A stretch of DNA of 64,000 nucleotides. Origin: Marinobacter shengliensis (GTDB lineage: Bacteria; Pseudomonadota; Gammaproteobacteria; Pseudomonadales; Oleiphilaceae). The stretch's first letter is position 1. Each line of letters starts with the position of its first letter. The DNA lies in contig NZ_PXNO01000028.1 of NCBI RefSeq assembly GCF_003007715.1, forward strand, positions 60,580 through 124,579. The letters are read 5' to 3'. Below, in pieces: positions 27,891-35,554 of this stretch. The notes under the pieces were generated by a model. That model was not told the origin of the DNA. It did no database searches and saw only the letters and a list, made by a program, of their open reading frames with translations. The position numbers and the translations under genes were made by a program.

Positions 27891-28699
27891 TGAACCGTTC
27901 ACTGGTCGCCGGCTTGTTGCTTGGAGCGATGCCGACGGTGGTGCTGGCCGCCAACGATCATCCGGCTGCGCCCATGAAAGCGCCACATCAGAAGCCTCTT
28001 ACCGAGCAGGATCTGCGGGCCGAGGCCAACGCTTCGCAACGCTCCGAATCGGCCGAGGCGATTATTGAGCGCTTCCGGGCAGGTCTGGGCAATTCCAATC
28101 CGAGGATCGCTGTTTTCTGGAACCGGGCCTTTAACGATCAGGTCAGCGACTGGGCCAGCCAGCGCCGGGTGGTGGTCTCAGAGCAAGGCAGTCTGCACGG
28201 CAGCATTCCGGAGGGCAACGTTAGTCTGGACGGCAACGCCCGGGGAGCAGCTCAGGTGGAAACCCGGGCCCAGCGGCGCTCTGCCCCGGTGGCTCCAGCC
28301 TTTGATCTGCAAGCCGGACTGGTTTCTCAGCTTACCCGCGCCGGTGTCACCATCGTCGACCGCGACGCCATCATGCGGATCACCGATAATGCCCTGGAGA
28401 ACGGCGATTTCTCACGCCTGTCTCCTGACCAGGCGCGGCTGGAAATGCGGGCCCTCAGCCAACATGCTGACTACCTGATGGAGCTCAGCCAGGTTGCCGG
28501 CAATGAATTCACGATTCGCGTTCTCAACGTCACCAACGGCGCTATCCAGGCCATGGTCAGCTCTAATGGCGTGCCGCCAGCTACCGACGCCGATCGCCGT
28601 TGGATTGCCACAGACCGGGGCTTTGAGAAACGGGAGCGACAGGTTTCCCTGAGGGATGTGGGCCAGGAACTGGCGCTGCAAACCCTGGCAGAACTTTAA
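27890..28699 (+). CDS. Exported protein with CsgG/LpoB-like fold signature
   Basis: 269 residues; signal peptide to about residue 20 (VVLAAN), no lipobox. The strand NPRIAVFWNRAF and the later LTRAGVTIVDRDAIMRI resemble the first strand and the 'ERD' element of CsgG/LpoB-type domains, so it may be a third member of this fold class in the cluster. Start shares a base with the YcfL-like stop (TGATG). Not assignable to a named family. Confidence 0.65.
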   Translation: MNRSLVAGLLLGAMPTVVLAANDHPAAPMKAPHQKPLTEQDLRAEANASQRSESAEAIIERFRAGLGNSNPRIAVFWNRAFNDQVSDWASQRRVVVSEQGSLHGSIPEGNVSLDGNARGAAQVETRAQRRSAPVAPAFDLQAGLVSQLTRAGVTIVDRDAIMRITDNALENGDFSRLSPDQARLEMRALSQHADYLMELSQVAGNEFTIRVLNVTNGAIQAMVSSNGVPPATDADRRWIATDRGFEKRERQVSLRDVGQELALQTLAEL

Positions 28700-28757
28700 A
28701 ACCGGGGGCGTTGGCACCACGTACACAATAGGGAGAATTGAATAAGGGAGGTGCATC

Positions 28758-28961
28758 ATGGCCATCAGCCCCCAGGAATTTCTGAAAAAATACGGCTTCG
28801 ACAAAGAAGACGAAGAGCGCGATCACAGTTTACGTGAAAACGCGCTGGATCACGCCAAACACCTGAGGCGCCCCCATGCCGGGACACCCCATGATTGGGA
28901 GGAGTGGGAGCGCTACAAGCGCGAACATCCGGATGAGGTGGAAGACGAAGACGAGTCCTGA
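28758..28961 (+). CDS. Small acidic hypothetical protein
   Basis: 67 residues, strongly charged, soluble (KYGFDKEDEERDHSL..., ending EVEDEDES). A good ribosome site AGGGAGGTG lies just before the ATG. Not recognised. It ends 10 bp from the convergent acyltransferase gene. Confidence 0.6.
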   Translation: MAISPQEFLKKYGFDKEDEERDHSLRENALDHAKHLRRPHAGTPHDWEEWERYKREHPDEVEDEDES

Positions 28962-28971
28962 CCCGTCTCGT

Positions 28972-29889
28972 TCACTTGCCCGCAGTCAGCGCCTGAGTCA
29001 GGCGCTGATCCTTGCTTTGCCATAACTCTCCCAGCCATTCCTTCACATTCCGGCGATGTTCGGCATCGCTGGAATAGTCCCGACCTTTCAAGTGCTCCGG
29101 AATCAGCTGGGTGCTGATATCCAGCTGTACCTCCGGCACACGGCCACACATGAAATCCCAGAAGGTGGGTGCTCCGTTGGGGTAGGCAATGGTGACGTCC
29201 ACCAGGGTGTCGATGGAATCGCCCATGGCATCCAGCACAAAGGCGACACCACCGGCTTTCGGCAGCAACAGATTCTGGTAGGGGGATTTCTGCTTGTCGT
29301 GTTTGGCTTTGGTGAAGCGGGTGCCTTCGACAAAGTTCATGACGCTTACCGGGGTGTAGCGGAATTTTTCACAGGCCTTGCGGGTGGCTTTCAGGTCTTC
29401 ACCGCGTTTCTCCGGGTGCTTGATCAGGTACTCCCGGGTGTAGCGTTTCATAAACGGGAAATCCAGGCCCCACCAGGCAAGGCCAATCACCGGCACCCAG
29501 ATCAGCTGCTGTTTCAGGAAAAACTTCAGAAACGGCGCCCGGCGGTTAAACACCCGCTGCATGGCAAAGATATCCACCCAGCTCTGATGGTTGCTGAGTA
29601 CCAGGTACCAGCTTTCCCGTTTCAGGTTGTCTGCGCCGGTTACCTGCCAGCGGGTGCTGTGGGTCAGTTTCATCCAGCCCGTGTTGCAAGCCACCCAGGA
29701 TTCCGAGATCCAGATGATGACCTTGGTGCACAGCACCCGGAACCCCTTGTGCGGGATAATCAGTTTCAGCACTGCCGGAATATAAAGCAGCAGGCACCAG
29801 AACAGGGTGTTGAGGCCCAGCAAGATGGAGTTGAGTATTCCGACGACGGGGGCGGGCAAGAAACTGAGCATTGAGAAACCTGTTTTCAT
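28972..29889 (-). CDS. YihG-type lysophospholipid acyltransferase
   Basis: 305 residues of the PlsC superfamily: an N-terminal hydrophobic segment (about 12-45), acyltransferase motif NHQSWVD (HX4D, about residue 100) and NFVEGTRF for acceptor binding (about 187-194). The long N-terminal part and the KPGGVAFVLDAM-like block resemble YihG of E. coli, a 2-acyl transferase that adds polyunsaturated chains. Membrane-associated phospholipid remodelling is the likely role. Confidence 0.8.
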   Translation of the reverse strand: MKTGFSMLSFLPAPVVGILNSILLGLNTLFWCLLLYIPAVLKLIIPHKGFRVLCTKVIIWISESWVACNTGWMKLTHSTRWQVTGADNLKRESWYLVLSNHQSWVDIFAMQRVFNRRAPFLKFFLKQQLIWVPVIGLAWWGLDFPFMKRYTREYLIKHPEKRGEDLKATRKACEKFRYTPVSVMNFVEGTRFTKAKHDKQKSPYQNLLLPKAGGVAFVLDAMGDSIDTLVDVTIAYPNGAPTFWDFMCGRVPEVQLDISTQLIPEHLKGRDYSSDAEHRRNVKEWLGELWQSKDQRLTQALTAGK

Positions 29890-30051
29890 TGTTTGAACAA
29901 AGGGTCGATATCATAACAATGAGATACAGGATTGGGCAGTGGCCTGAAGTGACCATTGTGCCGGCCAGATGTGACGGTTTTGCCATGGTACCTGAGCAAC
30001 CGCCCGCCTATCCTGTCAGGACCAGTGACTGATGTACCAACGGAAACCCAC

Positions 30052-31203
30052 ATGCTTAACCCCGTGAGAACTGCCCTCAACCTGACCTCTGACCTGGCCC
30101 GCCAGGGCACCCTTTATGCCGGCAACGCCTTTGACCGGGTGTTTCGCGCCGCCAGCCTGGTGCAGGCGGGCCAGACCCCATTTGAAACCCTGTTTTCTGA
30201 CGGCTTGGTCAGCCTGCGCTATTACCCGCCCCTGAAAGAGGATTTCATCGAGCTGGACGATCTGGTGATTCCGGTGGAGCGGACAACCCATCGCACACCC
30301 ATTGTGATCATCCCGCCCCTGGCGGTGAACATGCTGATCTACGACCTGTTCCCGCAGCGCAGTCTGGTGCGATTCCTTCGGGCGAAGGGGTTTGAAGTTT
30401 ATTTGATCGACTGGGGCACTCCCAAGCGGGAGCACACCCACTACAACATGCACACCTATGTGGCGGAGTTACTGCCGGCCTATCTCAACCGGGTGCGGGA
30501 GCACAGCGGCGAACAGGAGCTGTCGCTGCATGGCTGGAGTATGGGCGGCATGTTCACGCTGTTTTACTCTGCCCTGAGCAAGGACCAGCACATTCGCAAC
30601 GCCATTGTGCTGGGCCTGCCGATCGACAGCCATGCGTCCGGTGCCATTGGCTGGATGTACCAGCGCATCGCGGATGTTGCAGGGGTGGTGCGCAAACGCA
30701 CGGGGTTTCAATTGCACAGTATGAAGCCACACTGGTTTCACACCCCAGGCTGGGCCAATACCATCGGTTTCAAACTGACCAACCCGATTGGCAGTGTGAT
30801 GGGCTACTGGGAGCTGATTGTGCGCCTGGGTGACCGGGAGTTTGTCACCAATCACGCCACCACGTCGGCGTTTCTGGACCGGATGGTGGCTTATCCTGGC
30901 GGGGTGATTCAGGATACGGTGGTGCGGGTGTGGATTGATAATCAGCTGGCCAAGGGGCAAATCCAGATCGGTGAGGATTTTGCGCGGCTGGAGAATGTGA
31001 ATGCCAACTTACTGGCGATTGCCGGCCAGGAAGACACTCTGGCCACGCCGGGGGCGGCGAAGCGGGTGATGGATCATGTCAGCTCTACTGACAAAACCTT
31101 TCGGGTGGCGCCGGGCGGGCATATGGGGATTCTTGCGGGGAGCAAGGCGCCCAAGGCCTCTTGGCTTGAGCTGGCGGAGTGGCTGGCGGCTCGGTCTGAC
31201 TGA
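30052..31203 (+). CDS. PhaC-like alpha/beta hydrolase with serine nucleophile
   Basis: 383 residues related to the catalytic domain of polyhydroxyalkanoate synthases: PIVIIPPLAVNMLIYDLFPQRSLVRFL, VYLIDWGTP and the lipase box GWSMGG (about residue 161). Authentic PHA synthases have Cys in this box (GxCxGG); Ser here suggests hydrolase or acyltransferase activity instead. Catalytic His in GGHMGIL and Asp in GQEDTLATP. No neighbouring pha genes. Start at ATG 30052; the frame upstream overlaps the divergent promoter region. Confidence 0.7.
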   Translation: MLNPVRTALNLTSDLARQGTLYAGNAFDRVFRAASLVQAGQTPFETLFSDGLVSLRYYPPLKEDFIELDDLVIPVERTTHRTPIVIIPPLAVNMLIYDLFPQRSLVRFLRAKGFEVYLIDWGTPKREHTHYNMHTYVAELLPAYLNRVREHSGEQELSLHGWSMGGMFTLFYSALSKDQHIRNAIVLGLPIDSHASGAIGWMYQRIADVAGVVRKRTGFQLHSMKPHWFHTPGWANTIGFKLTNPIGSVMGYWELIVRLGDREFVTNHATTSAFLDRMVAYPGGVIQDTVVRVWIDNQLAKGQIQIGEDFARLENVNANLLAIAGQEDTLATPGAAKRVMDHVSSTDKTFRVAPGGHMGILAGSKAPKASWLELAEWLAARSD

Positions 31204-31222
31204 CTTTTTATCGGAGTATGTC

Positions 31223-31302
31223 GGCAGGGGTTGGGGAGGGGGTGCCAAAACGGAAAACGTGGTTTTCCTGATGGTTTTGGCACCCCCTCCCCAACCCCTG
31301 CC
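31223..31302. repeat. Hairpin element H (arms only, core missing)
   Basis: Perfect 29-bp inverted arms (31223-31251, 31274-31302) ending inward in AAAAC/GTTTT as in the other elements, but the interior is 22 bp and carries only a nested 7-bp stem (GGAAAAC, 31252-31258, with GTTTTCC, 31262-31268). The conserved core is absent. It lies between the PhaC-like gene and the convergent dehalogenase gene and may serve both as terminator. Confidence 0.85.
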
Positions 31303-31339
31303 TTCGCTGACTGTTTGATATGCCTATTGAAAGCTGCTT

Positions 31340-32017
31340 TCAGGTACTGAGAGCCTTGAGACTCTCGGGAAGTTGAGAAAGACTTTGTATTACCGCCGTT
31401 GGCTCTATGCCCCAGTCTTCGAAAACCCTGTTTTCATCCCGCTTCACCCAAATCGCTGACAACCCGGCCGCTCTGGCCCCAATCACGTCCCAGGCGTTGC
31501 TGGACACCAGGCATAGAGGGTTGTCCCAGGCGCCGGTCGCGCGGCGGGCGTAGGTGTAGACGGCGGGGTCTGGCTTGAAGCTTTTGATGTCGTCCACCGA
31601 CACCAGGCCATCGAACTGCTCCAGCAGGTTGTTGTGGCCGAGGACTTTTTCCAGGGCGGGGTAACTGCCATTGGAGAAGGCGAACAGGGGGTATTGGCCT
31701 TTCAGTGCCTGCAGGGCTGGTAAGGCATCGTCAAACGCGGGGAGGGACAGGTAGGCGGCCATGAGTTGGTCTTCCCGCGCCTTGCTCAGCTCCAACTGGT
31801 GCACGACCATGGCATAGCGCAGGGCCTGGCGGGTGCATACGCCGAAGTCTTCGTAGACTCGCATCAGGCCCTTCCGGAACGAAAACTCCAGCTGTTTTTC
31901 CCGCCAGAGCGCGGCAACCGCCGCTGCCTGCTCGCCCGCATCCTGCTCAAGCAGCCGGGACATGCCCATCGGGTCTACCAGGGTTCCGTAAACATCAAAC
32001 GCCAGAGTGGTTTTCAT
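31340..32017 (-). CDS. Haloacid dehalogenase type II (HAD superfamily)
   Basis: 225 residues with the motifs of L-2-haloacid dehalogenases: nucleophile Asp in AFDVYGTLVD (about residue 8), FSNGSYP (motif II Ser), the Lys in SFKPDPAVY and SSNAWDVIGARAAG (motif IV). The family removes halide from 2-haloacids. SSNAWDVIGA is close to the family consensus. It is divergent from a LysR gene with 140 bp between them, which suggests that regulator controls it. Confidence 0.82.
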   Translation of the reverse strand: MKTTLAFDVYGTLVDPMGMSRLLEQDAGEQAAAVAALWREKQLEFSFRKGLMRVYEDFGVCTRQALRYAMVVHQLELSKAREDQLMAAYLSLPAFDDALPALQALKGQYPLFAFSNGSYPALEKVLGHNNLLEQFDGLVSVDDIKSFKPDPAVYTYARRATGAWDNPLCLVSSNAWDVIGARAAGLSAIWVKRDENRVFEDWGIEPTAVIQSLSQLPESLKALST

Positions 32018-32044
32018 GTTTGCTCCTGTTCCGGGGAGTGTGCC

Positions 32045-32067
32045 TCAATATTGAACGATTACTCAAT
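32045..32067. promoter_or_regulatory. Candidate LysR-type operator between hdh and lysR
   Basis: ATTGA-N8-TCAAT inverted repeat (32050-32067), preceded by TCAATATTG (32045-32053). This 9-mer recurs at 33074-33082 before the MFS gene. A divergent promoter region next to a LysR gene is the usual place for such sites. Confidence 0.4.
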
Positions 32068-32157
32068 TTAGACCAACCGGACTTTAGTGGCAAAAACCGA
32101 TCAACCAGGCCCGGCTTCCTGATGACTTGGCCCTTGCGCTCGCCTAAACTGCCAACC

Positions 32158-33069
32158 ATGAAGCCTGTTGATATGTTGAATCTGGACCTGAGATCCCTCG
32201 CCACCTTCGTTGCCGTATTGGACGAGGGCGGGGTGTCGCGTGCGGCCGTTCGGTTGGGGGTGACCCAATCGGCGGTAAGCCATACCCTGGAGCGTTTGCG
32301 CCAGGCCTTCGGCGATCCCCTGTTTGTGAAATCCGGACGGGGCATTGTGCCGACCGACTATGCCCTGCGCACCGGGCCGCACATCCGTCAGCTACTGGAC
32401 GACCTGCGCACCCTGCCCTCGGGGCCACCGTTTGAGCCGGCCACGGCGGAGTTTACGTTTACCATTGCGGCCAACGACTACCAGCGGGATCTGTTGCTAC
32501 CAGGGTTGGTGAAGACACTCAGGGAACAGGCGCCGGGTATTCACCTGCAGGTGATTCCCTCCGGCATTCCCAATGCCGATCTTCTGCGCAAAGAGGCCTG
32601 CGATCTGGTGATCAGCCCGTTTGCCCCGGAGACGACAGACATCATGCAGCGGGGCTTGATGGCGGACCGGATGGTGGTGTTTTACGACCAAAACGAACGC
32701 GATGCACCGGCCGATCTGAAGGATTACATGAACGCCGACCATATCACCGTGCTGTTCGCCACCGGCGAAAAGCCCGGGCTGGATAGCACCATGGAAGCAA
32801 GAGGTCTGAAACGGCGCAGCGTGGTGACGGTCTCCAACTTCTCCGGCCTGCCGGAGTTTCTGCGCGGCACTGACCTTTTGGCCTCCGCACCCGAACGAAT
32901 GAGCAATCAACTGATGCGGGACTTCGCCTACGTGCCTTTACCCTTTGAATACAACCCCTTCACTCTGCTCATGCTCTGGCACCGACGCCACCAGACAGAC
33001 CCCGCCCACCGCTGGGTTCGCAATCAGGTGAACTCGGTGGCGGCCACCATGAACGGCTTGCACGATTAA
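32158..33069 (+). CDS. LysR-family transcriptional regulator
   Basis: 303 residues with an N-terminal LysR helix-turn-helix (SLATFVAVLDEGGVSRAAVRLGVTQSAVSHTLERLR) and a periplasmic-binding-like effector domain (FTIAANDYQRDLLLPGL). Start: ATG 32158 gives the standard N-terminus; the frame continues upstream to 32020 but through the divergent promoter. Effector unknown. It lies between a dehalogenase gene and a Bcr-type exporter gene. Confidence 0.85.
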   Translation: MKPVDMLNLDLRSLATFVAVLDEGGVSRAAVRLGVTQSAVSHTLERLRQAFGDPLFVKSGRGIVPTDYALRTGPHIRQLLDDLRTLPSGPPFEPATAEFTFTIAANDYQRDLLLPGLVKTLREQAPGIHLQVIPSGIPNADLLRKEACDLVISPFAPETTDIMQRGLMADRMVVFYDQNERDAPADLKDYMNADHITVLFATGEKPGLDSTMEARGLKRRSVVTVSNFSGLPEFLRGTDLLASAPERMSNQLMRDFAYVPLPFEYNPFTLLMLWHRRHQTDPAHRWVRNQVNSVAATMNGLHD

Positions 33070-33158
33070 TCAATCAATATTGTTCATGTATTGCATGAAA
33101 GGTTAAGCCGTTATTTTTCTGGGCCGGCCGTCCTAGACTCCCCCTCCATATGTTCGCT

Positions 33159-33274
33159 GGTGAGAGTGGGGTAGTGCCTCCCAAAACTGTGCGGAGCCAG
33201 GGATGGCGGAGCCCAAGCGTCACATGGATGTGCCGCAAGGAGCGTGTTTTGGGAGGCACTACCCCACTCTCACC
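33159..33274 (+). repeat. Hairpin element B (subtype 2)
   Basis: Perfect 29-bp inverted arms (33159-33187 and 33246-33274), inner ends AAAAC/GTTTT, and a 58-bp core (33188-33245) with hairpin 1 (GCCAGGGATGGC) and hairpin 2 (CACATGGATGTG, 33221-33232). The core is nearly identical to that of element E in opposite orientation. It ends 24 bp before the MFS start, so it lies in the leader of that gene. Confidence 0.9.
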
Positions 33275-33297
33275 CAACTCCAGGGTCAGGAATAACC

Positions 33298-34518
33298 GTG
33301 CTCGCACTCACCAGCATCTGGACCACCATTTTACTCGCCGCCGCGGTCGCCCTCGGGCCGATGGCCATTGATATGTACCTGCCTGCGCTGCCGCAGATTG
33401 GGGCTGACTTTAACGCCGGTACCGATCAGGTTCAGTTCACTCTAAGCATCTATCTGATTGGTTTTGCCCTTGCCCAGCTAGTTTGTGGGCCGTTGGCTGA
33501 TCGTTTTGGCCGAAAGCCTGTGATGATCGGCGGCATGCTGCTGTTTACCCTTGCAAGCATCGGCTGCGCCCTGGCCAGTAACATTGAAACCCTGCAACTG
33601 TTCCGGTTCCTGCAAGCACTCGGCGGTTCCGCAGGACCAGTCCTCGGCAGAGCCGTGGTGCGGGACGTTTATACGCCCCGGGAAGCGGCAAAAATTCTAG
33701 CCCTGCTTGCCGGCATGATGGCGCTAGCACCGGCAGTGGCGCCCACGCTCGGCGGGTTTATCGTAGCCACCATGGACTGGCACTGGATCTTCATCGTCAT
33801 GGCGGGCTACGCCTTGATCATGGTGGCCGTCATCGCTTTCGGCATCCCCGAACCCCTGCGCCCGGAACACCGCCAACCGTTCCGATTTTGCCAGCTCATG
33901 AGCAACTACCGCCGAATCAGCACCGACATGACCTTCATCGGCTACACCTTTACCAGCGCCGCCATCTACGGCGGCCTGTTCGCCTTCCTGTCTGGCTCCG
34001 CCTTCGTACTGATCGACGTCCTGGGCGTTGCACCGGAACACTTCGGCCTGTACACCGCCATCACCGCCGGCGGCTACCTGCTCGGCAACATGGCCTCCAT
34101 CCGCCTCGCCGGGCGCTACCTCCCAGACCAAATCCTACTCTACGGCCTGGCCACCACCCTCACCGCCGGCGCCACCATGACATTGCTTGCCTACCACAAC
34201 ATCTACAGCCCCTGGGCCGTGGTCCTACCGCAAGCCCTGTTCATGGCCGGCACAGGCATGGTCCTGCCCCAAACCATGGCCGGCGCATTAGCCAACCACC
34301 CCGCCATGGCCGGCTCCGCCTCCGCCCTCCTCGGCTTTGTCCAAATGGCCGCGGCTGCCGCCGCCGGAGCCCTGGTAGGCTTCCTCCACGACGGCACCCC
34401 ACTGGTCATGGCCACGATTATTGCTATCTGCGCAGGGCTCGGCCTGATTGGTTACCTGTTTCTAGTGCAGCGATACCCTGCACCGGGATTTGAGGCGCAG
34501 GGAGCTGGTTCAAACTGA
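33298..34518 (+). CDS. Bcr/CflA-type MFS drug exporter
   Basis: About 406 residues, 12 hydrophobic segments, with the DHA1-family motif PMAIDMYLPALPQI in TM1 and the MFS loop GPLADRFGRKPV (about 70). This matches the Bcr/CflA drug-resistance family. The start is GTG 33298, after CAGGGTCAGG; an ATG at 33244 in the same frame is inside a hairpin arm. Preceded by element B. Third codon positions of the 3' half are unusually C-rich. Confidence 0.88.
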   Translation: MLALTSIWTTILLAAAVALGPMAIDMYLPALPQIGADFNAGTDQVQFTLSIYLIGFALAQLVCGPLADRFGRKPVMIGGMLLFTLASIGCALASNIETLQLFRFLQALGGSAGPVLGRAVVRDVYTPREAAKILALLAGMMALAPAVAPTLGGFIVATMDWHWIFIVMAGYALIMVAVIAFGIPEPLRPEHRQPFRFCQLMSNYRRISTDMTFIGYTFTSAAIYGGLFAFLSGSAFVLIDVLGVAPEHFGLYTAITAGGYLLGNMASIRLAGRYLPDQILLYGLATTLTAGATMTLLAYHNIYSPWAVVLPQALFMAGTGMVLPQTMAGALANHPAMAGSASALLGFVQMAAAAAAGALVGFLHDGTPLVMATIIAICAGLGLIGYLFLVQRYPAPGFEAQGAGSN

Positions 34519-34586
34519 TACCGTCTTTTGGACAAGGTAATCCCGTAACTTCAATTTGGTGAAAACCAGCAGAAGAGCCGAGGGTT

Positions 34587-34689
34587 CGGGTAGGGGACTG
34601 CTTTCCAAAACCTTGCGGAGCCATGGATGGCGGAGCAGAGCGTACATGGATGTATTCACAGCGTGTTTTGGAAAGCAGTCCCCTACCCG
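34587..34689 (+). repeat. Hairpin element C (subtype 3)
   Basis: Perfect 25-bp inverted arms (34587-34611 and 34665-34689), extendable with wobble pairs to 34582-34694; inner ends AAAAC/GTTTT. The 53-bp core (34612-34664) has GCCATGGATGGC (34620-34631) and TACATGGATGTA (34643-34654). The core is nearly identical to that of D, arms are not. It lies between the MFS and tpx genes. Confidence 0.9.
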
Positions 34690-34803
34690 GACCTGCACCG
34701 GTGTTAAAGCATTGGTTTACGTGCAGAAGGATGAAAAGTCATCCAAAGTAGACTACACAGAGTAGATTGCAGAGATCCAAAACCACAAGACAAGGAGCAC
34801 ACC

Positions 34804-35301
34804 ATGAGCAACGTCACCCTGGACGGCAACCCCATCGACGTCAGCGGCAAATTCCCCCAGCCCGGCGAAAACGCTGCCCCATTCACCCTAACCAACAGCG
34901 GCCTCGAAGAAGTAAAACTCGACAGCTGGCCCGGCAAACGCAAAATCCTCAACATCATCCCCAGCATCGATACCGGCGTCTGCGCCGCCAGCACCCGCAA
35001 ATTCAACGAAAAAGCCGGCAGCCTGGACAACACCGTCGTCCTCGTCATCTCCGCCGACCTCCCCTTCGCCGCCGCCCGCTTCTGCGGAGCCGAAGGCCTG
35101 AACAACGTTGAAACCCTCTCCACCTTCCGCAACTACAGCTTCCAACAAGACTACGGCGTCGCCATCCAGGACGGCCCCCTGGCCGGCCTGTGCGCCCGTG
35201 CGGTTGTGGTCCTCGACGAGAACAACAAAGTCCTGCACAGCGAACTGGTCAACGAAATCAAAAACGAGCCGGATTACGAAGCGGCGCTGAAGGTTCTGTA
35301 A
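34804..35301 (+). CDS. tpx: Thiol peroxidase Tpx
   Basis: 165 residues, typical for the atypical 2-Cys peroxiredoxin Tpx: peroxidatic Cys in SIDTGVCAAST (about 61), resolving Cys in ARFCGAEGL (about 95) and an N-terminal MSNVTLDGNPIDVSG strand. It reduces hydroperoxides using thioredoxin. Ribosome site AAGGAG before ATG. Hairpin elements precede and follow it. Confidence 0.92.
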   Translation: MSNVTLDGNPIDVSGKFPQPGENAAPFTLTNSGLEEVKLDSWPGKRKILNIIPSIDTGVCAASTRKFNEKAGSLDNTVVLVISADLPFAAARFCGAEGLNNVETLSTFRNYSFQQDYGVAIQDGPLAGLCARAVVVLDENNKVLHSELVNEIKNEPDYEAALKVL

Positions 35302-35374
35302 AACATCCCCAACCGGGTGGTCAGAGCATTTACGCAGCGTTGATATTGTTTTGGACTACCCGTTCCGAGCTTGG

Positions 35375-35487
35375 GCTGAGTGTGCGGGCAGGTCTTTCTC
35401 AAACCTTGCGGAGCCATGGATGGCGGAGCAGAGCGTACAGGGACGTATTCACAGCGTGTTTGAGAAAGACCTGCCCGCACACTTAGC
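35375..35487 (+). repeat. Hairpin element D (subtype 3)
   Basis: 30-bp arms (35375-35404 and 35458-35487), complementary except one G-T pair, inner ends AAAC/GTTT. The 53-bp core (35405-35457) matches that of element C except at 34646-34651, where C has CATGGA and D has CAGGGAC. Arms unrelated to those of C. It starts 73 bp after tpx and ends 67 bp before the MATE gene. Confidence 0.9.
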
Positions 35488-35554
35488 ACCCACCAAAAGC
35501 CAGACCTGTTAGAATCCACGCCCAGAATCCAAAACCCAAGGCACCGACCCCCAA

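Noticed and set aside
33244..33297. Upstream extension of the MFS gene to an ATG at 33244
   Set aside because: That ATG is inside the right part of hairpin element B; the GTG at 33298 has a better setting and gives the family N-terminus.
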